This document shows positions 44,165-53,878 of a DNA stretch of 64,000 nt, piece by piece. Position 1 is the first letter of the stretch. Every line of letters begins with the position of its first letter. The DNA lies in NCBI RefSeq assembly GCF_004300825.1, contig NZ_CP036250.1:3855001-3919000 (forward strand), in the 5' to 3' direction. This DNA is from Egicoccus halophilus (GTDB lineage: Bacteria; Actinomycetota; Nitriliruptoria; Nitriliruptorales; Nitriliruptoraceae). The notes beneath the pieces were generated by a model. That model ran no database searches, was not told the origin of the DNA, and saw only the letters and a list, made by a program, of their open reading frames with translations. The position numbers and the translations under genes were made by a program.

Positions 44165-44932
44165 TCACGGGTTGCGGTGCCAGATCAGCCGCAGGCCCTC
44201 GAGGGTCAGCCACGGGTCGTAGGTGTCGATCGTCTCGCAGGCGGACAGCACCGCAGGCGCCGCGCCACCGGTCGCGATGGTCGCCACCTCGCCCCCGAGC
44301 TCGGTCAGGATGCGACGCACGATGCCGTCGACCTGCCCGGCGAAGCCGTACACGATCCCCGCCTGCAGGGCCGTGACCGTCGACCGGCCGATCGGCGAGG
44401 GCGGCGCCACCGTCGCGACCTTCGGCAGGCGCGCGGCCCGTTGGACCAGGGCCTCGGCCGAGACGTGCACGCCCGGGGCGATCGCCCCGCCGACGAACGC
44501 CCCGTCGGCACTGACGACGTCGAAGCTGGTCGCGGTCCCGAAGTCCACCACGACGGCGGCCGTGTCGTAGCGGGCATGGGCCGCGACCGCGTTGACGATC
44601 CGGTCGGCCCCGATGTCCTGCGGTTGGTCGTGGCGCAGCGAGATGCCGGTGCGCACCCCCGGCTCGACGACGACCGGCGCGAACGGCAGGTGCCGCGCCG
44701 CCATCTCGCGCACCACCTCGGTCACCGTCGGCACGACGCTGCCGGCCACCAGCCCGTCCACGTCGGTGAGCAGGTCGATGCCGGCGAAGTCGAGGAAACC
44801 GGCCAGGGCCAGCACGAATTCGTCGGAGGTGCGGTCCACGTCGGTCTTGAGCCGCCAGTGCCGCACCAGGTCCTCGCCGTCGTAGACGCCGACCACGGTG
44901 TTGGAGTTGCCGACGTCGAGGGCGAGCAGCAT
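44165..44932 (-). CDS. coaX: Type III pantothenate kinase
   Basis: A 255-residue CoaX of the ASKHA fold: LALDVGNSNTVVGVYDG phosphate loop, PQDIGADRIVNAVAAHARY, and VVVDFGTATSFDVV, with TGGAAPAVLS near the end. It phosphorylates pantothenate, the first step of CoA synthesis, and is not feedback-inhibited by CoA in known members. It lies 4 bp after nadC, so the two are probably translated together. panC and panD upstream provide its substrate. Confidence 0.95.
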   Translation of the reverse strand: MLLALDVGNSNTVVGVYDGEDLVRHWRLKTDVDRTSDEFVLALAGFLDFAGIDLLTDVDGLVAGSVVPTVTEVVREMAARHLPFAPVVVEPGVRTGISLRHDQPQDIGADRIVNAVAAHARYDTAAVVVDFGTATSFDVVSADGAFVGGAIAPGVHVSAEALVQRAARLPKVATVAPPSPIGRSTVTALQAGIVYGFAGQVDGIVRRILTELGGEVATIATGGAAPAVLSACETIDTYDPWLTLEGLRLIWHRNP

Positions 44933-44936
44933 CGGT

Positions 44937-45842
44937 TCAGCGCTCCGTGTCGTCGAGGCGGATGTCGAGCCCGACGTCGAGCTGCGGGGCCGAGTGGGTG
45001 ATCGCCCCGACCGAGACCCGGTCCACCCCGGTGCGGGCGTAGCCGGCGACCGTGTCGAGGTCGACCCGCCCCGACGACTCGAGCCGGATGCGACCGTGGT
45101 CGCCCTCCAGCTCGCGCACCCGTGCCACGGCGGTCGCGGTGTCCTCGACGCCGAAGTTGTCGAGCAGCAGGTCGCGGGCTCCGGCCTCGACGGCCTCGTC
45201 GAGCTGCGCGAGCGAGTCGACCTCCACCTGGACCGGGCGACCGCCGCTGCCGGCGAGGGCACGGCGGGTCGCCGCCTCGATCGATCCGGCCGCGGCGACG
45301 TGGTTGTCCTTCACCAGCAGCGCGTCGAACAGCCCGGTGCGGTGGCTGACCCCGCCGCCCGCCCGCACCGCGGCCTTCTCCAGCAGCCGCAGGCCCGGCG
45401 TGGTCTTGCGGGTGTCGCGCACGACACACCCGGTGCCCTCGATCGCCCCGACGAACGCGGCGGTCCGGGTCGCGATCCCCGACAGGTGGGTCAGGAAGTT
45501 CAGCGCCGTCCGCTCGCCGGTGAGGATCGAGCGCAGCGGACCGCGGACGGTGGCCAGCCGCTGACCGGCATCCACGCCGTCGCCGTCGTGCACCTCGAAC
45601 GTCACCACCACGTCGGGGTCGACCTGTTCGTAGGTCTGCGCCACCAGCGCCAGGCCCGCGACGACGCCGGACTCACGGGCGACGAACGCCGCGTGCCCGC
45701 TGGCGTCGGCGGGCACGGTGGCGATGCTGGTCAGGTCCCCGGCCTCGCCCAGGTCCTCCTCCAGGGCCCGGCGCACCGCCTCCCGACCGGCCGCCGACAA
45801 CGCGTCAGGCGACGCTCCTCCCGCGTCAGGCGACGACACCAT
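44937..45842 (-). CDS. nadC: Nicotinate-nucleotide pyrophosphorylase (QPRTase)
   Basis: A 301-residue quinolinate phosphoribosyltransferase of NAD synthesis: [68 protein letters not shown] and [17 protein letters not shown]. The PRPP- and quinolinate-binding Arg/Lys/His residues are present. Its ATG lies 17 bp inside the panD 3' end. nadA and nadB are not in the window, so quinolinate must be made by genes elsewhere. Confidence 0.96.
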   Translation of the reverse strand: MVSSPDAGGASPDALSAAGREAVRRALEEDLGEAGDLTSIATVPADASGHAAFVARESGVVAGLALVAQTYEQVDPDVVVTFEVHDGDGVDAGQRLATVRGPLRSILTGERTALNFLTHLSGIATRTAAFVGAIEGTGCVVRDTRKTTPGLRLLEKAAVRAGGGVSHRTGLFDALLVKDNHVAAAGSIEAATRRALAGSGGRPVQVEVDSLAQLDEAVEAGARDLLLDNFGVEDTATAVARVRELEGDHGRIRLESSGRVDLDTVAGYARTGVDRVSVGAITHSAPQLDVGLDIRLDDTER

Positions 45843-46206
45843 GGATCTCCCTTCCGGCGGCGGTGGGGCGGTTGTCGGCGTCGACGAACACGACGGTCGG
45901 CGCGAAGGTCCGCGCTTCGGCGTCGTCGAACTCGGCGTAGCTGATCACGATGACGGTGTCGCCCGGGTGGACCAGGCGGGCCGCGGCGCCGTTGAGACAG
46001 ATCGTCCCGCTGCCGCGCGGGCCCTCGATGACATAGGTCTCGAGCCGGGCGCCGTTGTCGTTGTCGACGACCTGCACCTTCTCGTTGGGCAACAGGTCCG
46101 CGGCGTCCATCAGGTCCCGGTCGATGGTGATGGACCCGACGTAGTGCAGGTTCGCCTCGGTGATCGTGGCGCGGTGGATCTTGGACTTCATCAGCGTGCG
46201 TCGCAT
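45826..46206 (-). CDS. panD: Aspartate 1-decarboxylase (pyruvoyl enzyme)
   Basis: A 126-residue proenzyme that makes beta-alanine. The self-cleavage site is G24-S25 in [10 protein letters not shown], which yields a pyruvoyl group on the alpha chain. [15 protein letters not shown] and [21 protein letters not shown] follow the family pattern. It overlaps nadC by 17 bp. The ribosome-binding region contains GGGGTACCCC (46207-46216), a palindrome directly before the ATG, which could mask the site. Confidence 0.96.
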   Translation of the reverse strand: MRRTLMKSKIHRATITEANLHYVGSITIDRDLMDAADLLPNEKVQVVDNDNGARLETYVIEGPRGSGTICLNGAAARLVHPGDTVIVISYAEFDDAEARTFAPTVVFVDADNRPTAAGREIHGVVA

Positions 46207-46230
46207 GGGGTACCCCGTGTCGTTCCCGTG

Positions 46231-46259
46231 CCGGACCCGCCATCGTGATGGCGGGCCGG
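46231..46259 (-). terminator. Hairpin between panC and panD
   Basis: A stem of CCCGCCATC with GATGGCGGG (46236-46255), extended by CCGG pairs around one bulged A, lies 25 bp upstream of panD and about 40 bp past panC. It may be a terminator or attenuator that reduces readthrough from panC. Confidence 0.5.
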
Positions 46260-46297
46260 GGCCGGAGGTTCCAACCGGTCACTGGTGCGGCGTCGCG

Positions 46298-47257
46298 TCA
46301 GTCGGTCGCGGCGAGCAGCCGGTCCTCGTCCTCGACGTCACCCACCTCGACGTTGTCGATCAGGCGGACGCCACCGACGACGGCGGCCGTCGCGACGAGC
46401 AACCGTCGGGACGGTCCCGGGGCGGACGACGACGCCGCGGGGACACCGGCCGCCTCCCCGCGCGCGGCGTCGGGGGGTGCCAGCGTGTCGGGATCGACCA
46501 CCTCGAGGTAGTCGACGGCCACGTCCGGAACGCTCGCGAGGGTAGCGAGGGCGGCGTGGCGGACCCGTCCCGGATCGGGGGCCCGGTCCGCCTCGCGGTC
46601 GACACGTGCCGCCAGCACCCCGGCCCGCAGCGCCCGCGGCAGCCCCACCGCGGCCGCGCGCGCCCCGGCCGACAGCCGTTGGTTGCGCGACGAGCGCGCC
46701 AGTCCGTCGGCCTCGCGGACCGTCGGGGTGAACACCAGCCGCACCGGGACGTCGAGATCGGTCACGAACCGGCGGATGACGAGGTTCTGCTGCGCGTCCT
46801 TGCGACCGAACAGCGCCACGTCCGGCTCGACGACGTGGAACAGCTTGGTGACCACGGTGGCGACCCCGTCGAAGTGTCCCGGACGCGACGCCCCCTCGAG
46901 GACCTCGGTGATGCCGCCGCCGACGTGCACGGTCGTCGTCGGCGTCGTCGGGTACATCTCCCGCTCGAACGGGGCGAAGACGTAGGCGGGAGCGGCGCCC
47001 CCCAGGCCACGCAGTGCCGCTTCGTCCGCGTCGAGCGTCCGGGGATAGGCGGCGAGGTCGTCGGCACGGTCGAACTGGGTCGGGTTGACGAAGATGCTGA
47101 CCACCACGACGTCGGCCTCGGCGGCCGCGCGACGCACGTTGGCGAGGTGGCCGTCGTGCAGCGCCCCCATCGTCGGCGCCAGCGCGACCGTACGGCCGGC
47201 GCGACGCTCGGCGGCCAGGGCGGTGCGCAGGTCCGCGATCGAGGTCACCCGTCGCAC
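46298..47257 (-). CDS. panC: Pantothenate synthetase
   Basis: A 319-residue ligase that joins pantoate and beta-alanine using ATP. It has APTMGALHDGH (HIGH-like), VVSIFVNPTQF, FGRKDAQQNLVIRRFVTDL, and SSRNQRLS (KMSKS-like). The C-terminal tail (about residues 255-300) holds an Ala/Ser-rich insertion after DPDTLAPPDA before the final VATAAVVGGVRLIDNVEV strand. It starts with GTG 13 bp before the upstream DUF2520 gene ends. panB is not seen. Confidence 0.95.
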   Translation of the reverse strand: MRRVTSIADLRTALAAERRAGRTVALAPTMGALHDGHLANVRRAAAEADVVVVSIFVNPTQFDRADDLAAYPRTLDADEAALRGLGGAAPAYVFAPFEREMYPTTPTTTVHVGGGITEVLEGASRPGHFDGVATVVTKLFHVVEPDVALFGRKDAQQNLVIRRFVTDLDVPVRLVFTPTVREADGLARSSRNQRLSAGARAAAVGLPRALRAGVLAARVDREADRAPDPGRVRHAALATLASVPDVAVDYLEVVDPDTLAPPDAARGEAAGVPAASSSAPGPSRRLLVATAAVVGGVRLIDNVEVGDVEDEDRLLAATD

Positions 47258-48117
47258 GGCGTCGCCTCCAGCGCCGCGCGCAGGGCGGCGACCGCGTCGT
47301 CGTCGAGGCCCGGCGTCGCCTGCGCGAGCACCGCGGCGGCCAGGTGCCGGTAGGTCGTCGCGAGCGCGGGGAGGTCGGCGTGCAGGACCTCCAGATGCCG
47401 CGCGACCGTGCCCGCGTCGCCCCGCACCACCGGCCCGGTCAGCGCCGCGGCGCCGCGGTCCAGCACGTTGGTCACGCTGGCGGCGGCCAACGGTCCCAGG
47501 AAACGCTCCGGTTGGCGGATCCCGGCGCCGAGCAGCGCCTGTCGCGCGGCCGCGACCGCCGCGCCGACCGCGTTGGACCCGAGGCTGAGGCCGGCGTGGT
47601 AGAGGCCGCGGGCGGCCTCCGGGACGTCCAGCGGGTCGCCACCGAGATCGGTCACCAGCTCATGGGCCCAGGACCGGTCGGCCGCCGCGGCCGTCACCGC
47701 CCACGCCGTCCCGTGCAGCAGCTCGGGGTCGCTCGCACCGGCCGACACCGTCATCGCCGGGTGACAGGCGGCCGTGGCGGCGCCCGCGCGGCGGGCGAGA
47801 TCGAGCGGGGCCAGCCCACGTGCCCCCGCGACGTGGACCACCCGCTGGCCCGGCGCGATCGCGTCGTCGCGGACCAGGTCGCGGACCACGCCCTCGATCG
47901 CGTCGTCGGGGACGCTGAGCACCAGCAGCTGGGCACGCGCCGCGGCCTCGGTCACCGAGGCCAGCGGACGCACCCCGGCGACCAGGGAGCCGACCCGCTC
48001 GCGTGCCGCGGCCGAGCCGCCGGCCACGGCCACGACCCGGTGACCGGCCCGCGACAGCGCCACCGCGAGCAGGGTGCCCACCCGGCCCGGGCCGACCACG
48101 GCGACGCGGGCGCTCAC
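47245..48117 (-). CDS. Rossmann-fold DUF2520 protein (ProC/ketopantoate-reductase-like)
   Basis: A 290-residue protein with an NAD(P)-binding N-terminus (VAVVGPGRVGTLLAVALSRAG), LVLSVPDDAIEGVV, ACHPAMTVS and the C-terminal DUF2520 helices (RGLYHAGLSLGSNAVGAA). This family often lies next to panC and has been considered a substitute for ketopantoate reductase (PanE); this has not been proven to my knowledge. It overlaps folK by 4 bp and panC by 13 bp, linking the folate and pantothenate blocks. Confidence 0.88.
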   Translation of the reverse strand: MSARVAVVGPGRVGTLLAVALSRAGHRVVAVAGGSAAARERVGSLVAGVRPLASVTEAAARAQLLVLSVPDDAIEGVVRDLVRDDAIAPGQRVVHVAGARGLAPLDLARRAGAATAACHPAMTVSAGASDPELLHGTAWAVTAAAADRSWAHELVTDLGGDPLDVPEAARGLYHAGLSLGSNAVGAAVAAARQALLGAGIRQPERFLGPLAAASVTNVLDRGAAALTGPVVRGDAGTVARHLEVLHADLPALATTYRHLAAAVLAQATPGLDDDAVAALRAALEATPCDG

Positions 48118-48728
48118 GCGCCGTCCGTGGGGTCCACGACCGGACGGGTGAACGACGCCCGGGGAGCGCGCGGGCCCTCGGGCCGTTCGAAGCGGCGGCC
48201 GGGGACGTCCTCGAGTCGCACGACGAGCTCGATGCCCTCGAGCGGGGCGAGCGCCGCCAGCAGCCGGGTCAGCCGGCGACCGTCCGGCAGCTCCCCGCCC
48301 GGCAGCAGCTCGAGCAGAGGGACGAGCACGAAGGCCCGCTCGGTCAGACGTGGGTGCGGAATGGTCAACCGGGGCGTGTCGAGCTCGCGGCCGCCGAACA
48401 GCAGCAGGTCGATGTCGAGCGTGCGTGGCCCCCAGCGCACCTCGCGGTCACGGTCCCGCCCGAAGGCCTGCTCGAGCAGCTGGGTCTCGGCCAGCAGGGC
48501 GTGCGGATCGAGCGAGGTGACCGCCTTGACCACGAGGTTGAAGTACGGCTCCTGGGAGACCGCTCGCGGATCGTCCGGTGGCGGCCACGGCGGGGTCTCG
48601 TAGACCGCCGAGACGTCCTGGACCGCGACCCCGTCGAGATCGTCGATGGCGTGGACGGCCGCGGCCAGCGTCTCGAGGCGGTCGCCGACGTTCGCGCCCA
48701 GACCGAGCAGCACCTGCTCGCTCGTCAC
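48114..48728 (-). CDS. folK: 6-hydroxymethyl-7,8-dihydropterin pyrophosphokinase
   Basis: A 204-residue HPPK: LLGLGANVGDRLETLAAAV, SAVYETPPW, EPYFNLVVKAVT, the RWGPRTLDIDLLLFG catalytic strand with two metal-binding Asp, and IPHPRLTERAFVLVPL. A longer C-terminal tail is poorly conserved. It acts after FolB and before FolP. GTG 48728 overlaps the folB stop by 4 bp, so the fol genes are translationally chained. Confidence 0.95.
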   Translation of the reverse strand: MTSEQVLLGLGANVGDRLETLAAAVHAIDDLDGVAVQDVSAVYETPPWPPPDDPRAVSQEPYFNLVVKAVTSLDPHALLAETQLLEQAFGRDRDREVRWGPRTLDIDLLLFGGRELDTPRLTIPHPRLTERAFVLVPLLELLPGGELPDGRRLTRLLAALAPLEGIELVVRLEDVPGRRFERPEGPRAPRASFTRPVVDPTDGA

Positions 48729-49102
48729 GCCGCCCCACCCGCTCCGCCACGTTCCCGACGCAGCGTGACCGCCACCTCGCGGGCGACGACCGGCAGCGGC
48801 GCCGACGGCTTGTGCACGGTCACCTCGACCGCGACGACCCGCCCGGGCTGCAGCGCCCGATCGGCGATACGCCCGGCCAGGGCCTCGATGAGGTCCACCG
48901 GTGCTCCCGCCACCTCGTCGGCCACCTGCCCGGCCAACTCGCCGTAGTGGACGGTGTCGGCCAGGTCGTCGGACGCGGCGGCGGTCGACAGGTCGAGCTC
49001 CAGGACGACGTCGACGACGAAGCGTTGGCCGAACTCGCGCTCGTGCGGGAGTACACCGTGATGACCGAACGCCTCGATGCCGGTCAGGACGATGCGGTCC
49101 AC
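48725..49102 (-). CDS. folB: Dihydroneopterin aldolase
   Basis: A 125-residue enzyme: VLTGIEAFGHHGVLPHERE, DTVHYGELAGQVADEV, LIEALAGRIADRAL and VEVTVHKPSAPLP, with the active-site Glu and Lys. It cleaves dihydroneopterin to 6-hydroxymethyl-dihydropterin. GTG 49102 overlaps the folP 3' end by 19 bp, and its stop overlaps folK by 4 bp. Confidence 0.95.
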   Translation of the reverse strand: MDRIVLTGIEAFGHHGVLPHEREFGQRFVVDVVLELDLSTAAASDDLADTVHYGELAGQVADEVAGAPVDLIEALAGRIADRALQPGRVVAVEVTVHKPSAPLPVVAREVAVTLRRERGGAGGAA

Positions 49103-50250
49103 GCGGACTCCTCGGCGTCGTCGTCCCCGGCGGTGGCGGTGGCATGGGCGACCCGGACGGCCTGCACCGTCTCGGCCACGTCGTGCACGCGCACCATACG
49201 GCTTCCCGCGGCGACGGCCAGGGCCGCGGAGACCACCGAGCCGACCAGCCGGTCCCCGGCCTCCTCGACGCCGCCGACGCGCCCGAGGAACGACTTGCGC
49301 GACGTGCCCACCATCAGCGGACGTCCCAGCGAGGTGAACTCGCGCAGGTGACGCAGCAGCAGCAGGTTGTGCGTCGCGGTCTTGGCGAAACCGATGCCGG
49401 GATCGACCACGACCAGCTCCCGTGGGATGCCGAGCCGCTCGAGCTGGTCGAGCCGGTCGGCGAGGAAGTCGAACACCTCGCCGACGACGTCGGTGTACTC
49501 GGTCTGGTCCTGCATCGTGCCCGGATTGCCCCGCAGGTGCATCAGCACGTAGGGCACGCCGAGCTCGGCGACGGTCGGCAGCAGCTGCGGGTCGAAGGTC
49601 CCGGCCGACACGTCGTTGACCAGCACCGCACCGGCCTCGACCGCGGCCCGGGCGACGACGGCCTTGGTGGTGTCCACCGAGACCAGCGCCCCCTCGGCCG
49701 CCAACGCCTCGACGACCGGCACCACGCGGCGCAGTTCCTCGTCGGCATCGACCGGTTCGGCGCCCGGACGGGTGGACTCCCCACCCACGTCGAGCACGTC
49801 GGCACCGGCCTCCCGCAGCGCGAGGGCGGCCCGTACCGCCGCCGCCGGGTGGTCGTCGGGGTCGTAGGCCGTGCCGCCGTCCGAGAACGAGTCGGGGGTG
49901 ACGTTGACGATGCCCATCACGACGGGTCGACGACCGGTGGGCAGCGCCTCCCGACCGGGCAGGGCCAGGTCGGTGGGCTCCCCCAACCAGGCGGCGACCG
50001 CCGGCTCGACCGAGCCCCCGACGAGGTCGGCGAGTTCGCGGCCGCCGACGCGGCCGGCCGCGTCGATCAGCCGCGAGGGCACCGCCGTGACGACCAGACG
50101 CCCGTCGATCCAGTTGGACACCCCCCGTGCCGCCGCCACCGCATCGGCGATCGCCTGGGCCCGGGGCAGTCGGGACAGCGCGAGGCGCGCCGGTCCGCCG
50201 GCGGGGACCAGGGCGGCGTCCTCGACGCGCGTGATGGGGGTGTCGCTCAC
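49084..50250 (-). CDS. folP: Dihydropteroate synthase with long N-terminal extension
   Basis: A 388-residue DHPS. The TIM-barrel core begins near residue 110 with VVMGIVNVTPDSFSDGG and has ADVLDVGGESTRPGA, VSVDTTKAVVARAAVEAG, VNDVSAG, VVDPGIGFAKTATHN and LMVGTSRKSFLG. About 100 residues precede the core, compared with about 20 in the E. coli or mycobacterial enzyme. They include LSRLPRAQAIADAVAAARGV, and their role is unclear. GTG 50250 is the first start in frame after a non-conserved stretch. It joins pABA to the pterin and is the sulfonamide target. Confidence 0.93.
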   Translation of the reverse strand: MSDTPITRVEDAALVPAGGPARLALSRLPRAQAIADAVAAARGVSNWIDGRLVVTAVPSRLIDAAGRVGGRELADLVGGSVEPAVAAWLGEPTDLALPGREALPTGRRPVVMGIVNVTPDSFSDGGTAYDPDDHPAAAVRAALALREAGADVLDVGGESTRPGAEPVDADEELRRVVPVVEALAAEGALVSVDTTKAVVARAAVEAGAVLVNDVSAGTFDPQLLPTVAELGVPYVLMHLRGNPGTMQDQTEYTDVVGEVFDFLADRLDQLERLGIPRELVVVDPGIGFAKTATHNLLLLRHLREFTSLGRPLMVGTSRKSFLGRVGGVEEAGDRLVGSVVSAALAVAAGSRMVRVHDVAETVQAVRVAHATATAGDDDAEESAWTASS

Positions 50251-50362
50251 TGCAGGTGCCTGTCCGGTCGCGAAGCGTGACCGCCGGGGAAGTGCCGGCA
50301 CGCGGTCCACCAGCGTACGGCACCGGGTCCGGCTGCCCCCGACGCATACGGTGTGGGATCTG

Positions 50363-51025
50363 TCAGTTGCGGCGTGGATCCCCGCGCAGCAACGACAGCG
50401 CCTCGGCCCGCGTGCGCGGGTCCTCCCGGAAGATGCCCCGCACGGTCGACGTGACCGTCTCCGCGCCGGGCTTGCGCACGCCCCGCATCTCCATGCAGAA
50501 GTGCCGGGCCTCGACCACGACGATGACGCCGCGCGGATCGAGCGCCCGCTCCAGCGCGTCGGCGATCATCGTGGTCATGCGTTCCTGCAGGCCCGGCCGC
50601 TTCGCGCAGACGTCGACGAGCCGGGCCAGCTTGGACAACCCGGTGACCTGCCCGGCGACGTTGGGCAGGTAGCCGACGTGCGCGTGCCCCACGAAGGGCA
50701 CCAGGTGGTGTTCGCACTGGCTGTGGAACGGGATGTCGCGCATCAGCACGAGCTCGTCGTGACGCTCGTCGAACACCACCGAGAGCACGTCGGAGGGGTC
50801 GTCGACCAGCAGTCCGGCGAAGATCTCGTCGTACTCACGGGCGACGCGGGCCGGGGTCTCGACGATGCCGGGCCGGTCGGGGTCCTCGCCGATCGCCTCG
50901 AAGAGCATGCGGACGGCCCGCTGGATCTTGTCGTGGTCGAAGACCCGTCGGGGCTCGACGCCGGGCAGGTCGGCGACCGATCCCGCGTCCTCCTGGGGCT
51001 CGGGCTGGACGGGCAGCTCGCTCAC
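50363..51025 (-). CDS. folE: GTP cyclohydrolase I
   Basis: A 220-residue type IA cyclohydrolase: zinc ligands in [12 protein letters not shown] and [13 protein letters not shown], and [17 protein letters not shown] and [11 protein letters not shown]. It opens GTP to 7,8-dihydroneopterin triphosphate, the first folate step. The GTG start overlaps the ftsH stop by 4 bp. The arrangement ftsH-folE-folP-folB-folK is a conserved actinobacterial order. Confidence 0.97.
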   Translation of the reverse strand: MSELPVQPEPQEDAGSVADLPGVEPRRVFDHDKIQRAVRMLFEAIGEDPDRPGIVETPARVAREYDEIFAGLLVDDPSDVLSVVFDERHDELVLMRDIPFHSQCEHHLVPFVGHAHVGYLPNVAGQVTGLSKLARLVDVCAKRPGLQERMTTMIADALERALDPRGVIVVVEARHFCMEMRGVRKPGAETVTSTVRGIFREDPRTRAEALSLLRGDPRRN

Positions 51026-53019
51026 GCGTCACCGCGTTCGCTGGTGGAGCCCGCACCGAGCGCACCCTGCGGAGCGTGCCCGTTGCCGTTGCCGTTGGTG
51101 GCGCCGGTCAACCGCCGCAGCTTGCTGATCACCACGCGCGGGTCGTCCGCCTCCGGGGCGGAGACGGCGCGCGTCGGCCGCTTGTCGATCGGCGAGAACA
51201 CCTCGGCGAGCAGCTCGCCGTCGACGGTCTCGACCTCGAGCAGCTTGGTCGCGAGGTGCTCGAGGACGTGGTCGTTCTCCACCAGGATCTCGAGCGCCTC
51301 GTCGTGGGCCTCGTCGAGGAGTTGGCGTACCTCCTCGTCGATCTGGAAGGCGACCTGCCCCGAGTAGTCCGGGGCGTGACCGAACTCCTTGCCCAGGAAC
51401 GGCTGCGAGTCGCGCTGGCCGAGGGTGATCGGACCCAGCTTCGAGCTCATGCCGTACTGGGTGACCATCTCCTTGGCGGTCGCGGTGGCCTTGCGGATGT
51501 CGTCGCCGGCGCCGGTGGTGATGTCGCCGATCTTGATCTCCTCGGCGACCCGGCCGCCGAGCATCACCGCGAGACGGTCGATCAGCTCGCTGCGCGAGAT
51601 CAGGTACTTGTCCTCGGTCGGCAGCTGCATCGTGAAGCCGAGCGCCTGCCCACGCGGGATGATCGTGATCTTGTGCACCGGGTCGGCGTTGGGCAGCGCG
51701 TGCCCGACGATGGCGTGCCCGGCCTCGTGGTAGGCGACCGTTCGGCGCTCGTTCTCGCCCATCAGGCGCGTCTTGCGCTCCGGACCGGCGATGACGCGCT
51801 CGATCGACTCCTCGAGCTCGGTGTGGCCGATCTCCTTCTTGCCGAAGCGCGCGGCGAGCAGCGCGGCCTCGTTGATGAGGTTGGCGAGGTCGGCACCGGT
51901 GAAGCCGGGGGTCTGACGGGCCAGGACCGACAGGTCGACGTCGCTCGACAGCGGCTTGCCCCGCGCGTGCACCTTGAGGATCGCCTCGCGACCGATCAGG
52001 TCGGGCCGGTCGACGACGATCTGGCGGTCGAAGCGGCCCGGACGCAGCAGCGCCGGGTCGAGGATGTCGGGCCGGTTGGTGGCCGCGATCAGGATCACCG
52101 AGCTACGGACGTCGAAGCCGTCCATCTCGACGAGCAGCTGGTTGAGGGTCTGCTCGCGTTCGTCGTGCCCACCGCCCATGCCGGCGCCGCGGTGACGGCC
52201 GACCGCGTCGATCTCGTCCATGAAGATGATCGCCGGGGCGTTGGCCTTGGCCTGCTCGAACAGGTCGCGTACGCGGGAGGCACCGACACCGACGAACATC
52301 TCGACGAAGTCCGAGCCGGAGATCGAGAAGAACGGCACCCCCGCCTCGCCGGCGACGGCACGCGCGAGCAGGGTCTTGCCGGTTCCCGGGGGTCCGAACA
52401 GCAGCACGCCCTTGGGGATCTTGGCGCCCATCTGCTGGAACTTGGTCGGGTTCTCGAGGAACTCCTTGATCTCGCGCAGTTCCTCGATGGCGCTGTCCGA
52501 GCCGGCGACGTCGCTGAAGGTGACCTTCGGCGCGTCCTTGGAGACCATCTTGGCCTTCGACTTGCCGAACTGCATCACCCGGCCGCCGCCGCCCTGCATG
52601 TTCTGCATCAACAGGAAGAAGATCAGCAGGATCAGGATGAACGGCAGCACGGTGGCCAGGATCGAGGTCAGCGCGCCCGGCTGCTCGGGGTCGAACTGCA
52701 CCGTGCCGATCTGTCCCTGGTCGACCCAGGCGGCGAGCTGGTCGGCGTTGATGTCACGGTTGTAGTGGACCGAGAACTCCTCGGTCTGGTTGCCGACCCG
52801 ACGCTCACCCGCGATCTCGTCGGAGCGGTTGCCGATCGTGGTGACCTCGAGGTCCTGCCCCTGCAGCTGGCCGTTGTCGACCGCCTGCGCGAACTGGGTC
52901 CAGGTGAGCTCGTCCGGGGCGCCCTGCCCCGCCACGAAGCTCACGCCGAGCCACAGCGCGGCGGCGAGGGCGAGCACCCACGGCAGGGGGCCGCGGAGAA
53001 GGCGCTGACCTGGCTTCAC
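51022..53019 (-). CDS. ftsH: ATP-dependent zinc metalloprotease FtsH
   Basis: A 665-residue membrane protease. Two transmembrane helices ([17 protein letters not shown] and [18 protein letters not shown]) flank an extracytoplasmic domain. The AAA+ domain has [32 protein letters not shown] and RPGRFDR. The M41 domain has the HEAGH zinc motif in [14 protein letters not shown]. The Gly/Asn-rich C-terminal tail is unconserved. GTG 53019 has GGAGGA upstream and gives a basic N-terminus. Confidence 0.97.
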   Translation of the reverse strand: MKPGQRLLRGPLPWVLALAAALWLGVSFVAGQGAPDELTWTQFAQAVDNGQLQGQDLEVTTIGNRSDEIAGERRVGNQTEEFSVHYNRDINADQLAAWVDQGQIGTVQFDPEQPGALTSILATVLPFILILLIFFLLMQNMQGGGGRVMQFGKSKAKMVSKDAPKVTFSDVAGSDSAIEELREIKEFLENPTKFQQMGAKIPKGVLLFGPPGTGKTLLARAVAGEAGVPFFSISGSDFVEMFVGVGASRVRDLFEQAKANAPAIIFMDEIDAVGRHRGAGMGGGHDEREQTLNQLLVEMDGFDVRSSVILIAATNRPDILDPALLRPGRFDRQIVVDRPDLIGREAILKVHARGKPLSSDVDLSVLARQTPGFTGADLANLINEAALLAARFGKKEIGHTELEESIERVIAGPERKTRLMGENERRTVAYHEAGHAIVGHALPNADPVHKITIIPRGQALGFTMQLPTEDKYLISRSELIDRLAVMLGGRVAEEIKIGDITTGAGDDIRKATATAKEMVTQYGMSSKLGPITLGQRDSQPFLGKEFGHAPDYSGQVAFQIDEEVRQLLDEAHDEALEILVENDHVLEHLATKLLEVETVDGELLAEVFSPIDKRPTRAVSAPEADDPRVVISKLRRLTGATNGNGNGHAPQGALGAGSTSERGDA

Positions 53020-53199
53020 GATTCCTCCACCTGTCCGGCGCGGCGAACAGGCGGTGGAGCCTGTCCGAGGGGCACGTCCGACGCGCACGGACCAGTTGTG
53101 CTAGGGAGGTTCGATGCTACCACCGGCGCAGACGGCCCCTCGGGCTGTGACAGGCCCTGCGGGCGCCGGCACGCCCCGGCCCGACCGCCGGCGGCAGGC

Positions 53200-53769
53200 T
53201 CAGGACCCGTAGACCTCGGGTCGCAGGGTCACGATGTCGCGCAGCGATCGGTACCGCTCGGCGAAGTCGAGCCCGTAACCCACCACGAACACGTCCGGGA
53301 CCTCGAATCCGACGTACTTGACCGGGAGGTCGACCTCCCGCCGCGACGGCTTGGTCAACAGCGAGAGGATCTCGACGCTGGCCGGCCGGCGGGAACGTAA
53401 ATTCTTGGTGAGGTAGTCGAGGGTGAGGCCGGAGTCGACGATGTCCTCGATGATCAGGACGTCGCGGCCCTCGATCTCGGTGTCGAGGTCCTTGAGGATG
53501 CGCACCACCCCCGACGACGAGGTGGAGGCGCCGTAGGACGAGACCGCCATGAAGTCCATCGCGGTCGACAGCGTCAGACGACGGGCGAGGTCGGCCATCA
53601 CGAAGATGGCGCCCTTGAGCACCCCGACCAGCAGCAGGTCGCGGCCGGCGTAGTCGCGGTCGACCTCGGCGGCGAGCTCGGACAGACGCGCCTGCAGCCG
53701 TGCCTCCGGGATGAGGATCGACTCGATGTCGTCACGGAAGCCCGGGGGGATGTCGGCGAGCTCGTCCAT
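53200..53769 (-). CDS. hpt: Hypoxanthine-guanine phosphoribosyltransferase
   Basis: A 189-residue type I PRTase: LLLVGVLKGAIFVMADLARR, SSYGASTSSSGVVRILKDLD, and the PRPP loop VLIIEDIVDSGLTLDYL, with VGYGLDFAERYRSL at the end. It salvages hypoxanthine and guanine. ATG 53769 gives the standard length. It lies between tilS and ftsH, the usual actinobacterial order, with 180 bp before ftsH that probably carries a separate ftsH promoter. Confidence 0.96.
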   Translation of the reverse strand: MDELADIPPGFRDDIESILIPEARLQARLSELAAEVDRDYAGRDLLLVGVLKGAIFVMADLARRLTLSTAMDFMAVSSYGASTSSSGVVRILKDLDTEIEGRDVLIIEDIVDSGLTLDYLTKNLRSRRPASVEILSLLTKPSRREVDLPVKYVGFEVPDVFVVGYGLDFAERYRSLRDIVTLRPEVYGS

Positions 53770-53878
53770 GTGGCTGGCGCTTTCGTCGTCCGGGTGGGCG
53801 GGTCGCGAGACGGGCGGCGCCGCCGCGACGGGGCGGCGGCGACGCTGCGGGTGACGGTGCGGCGCGAGGAGCGGGATC

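Noticed and set aside
44937-51025. The vitamin/cofactor gene run as a new biosynthetic cluster
   Set aside because: The order folE-folP-folB-folK-panC-panD-nadC-coaX-lysS is an ordinary conserved actinobacterial arrangement of housekeeping genes.
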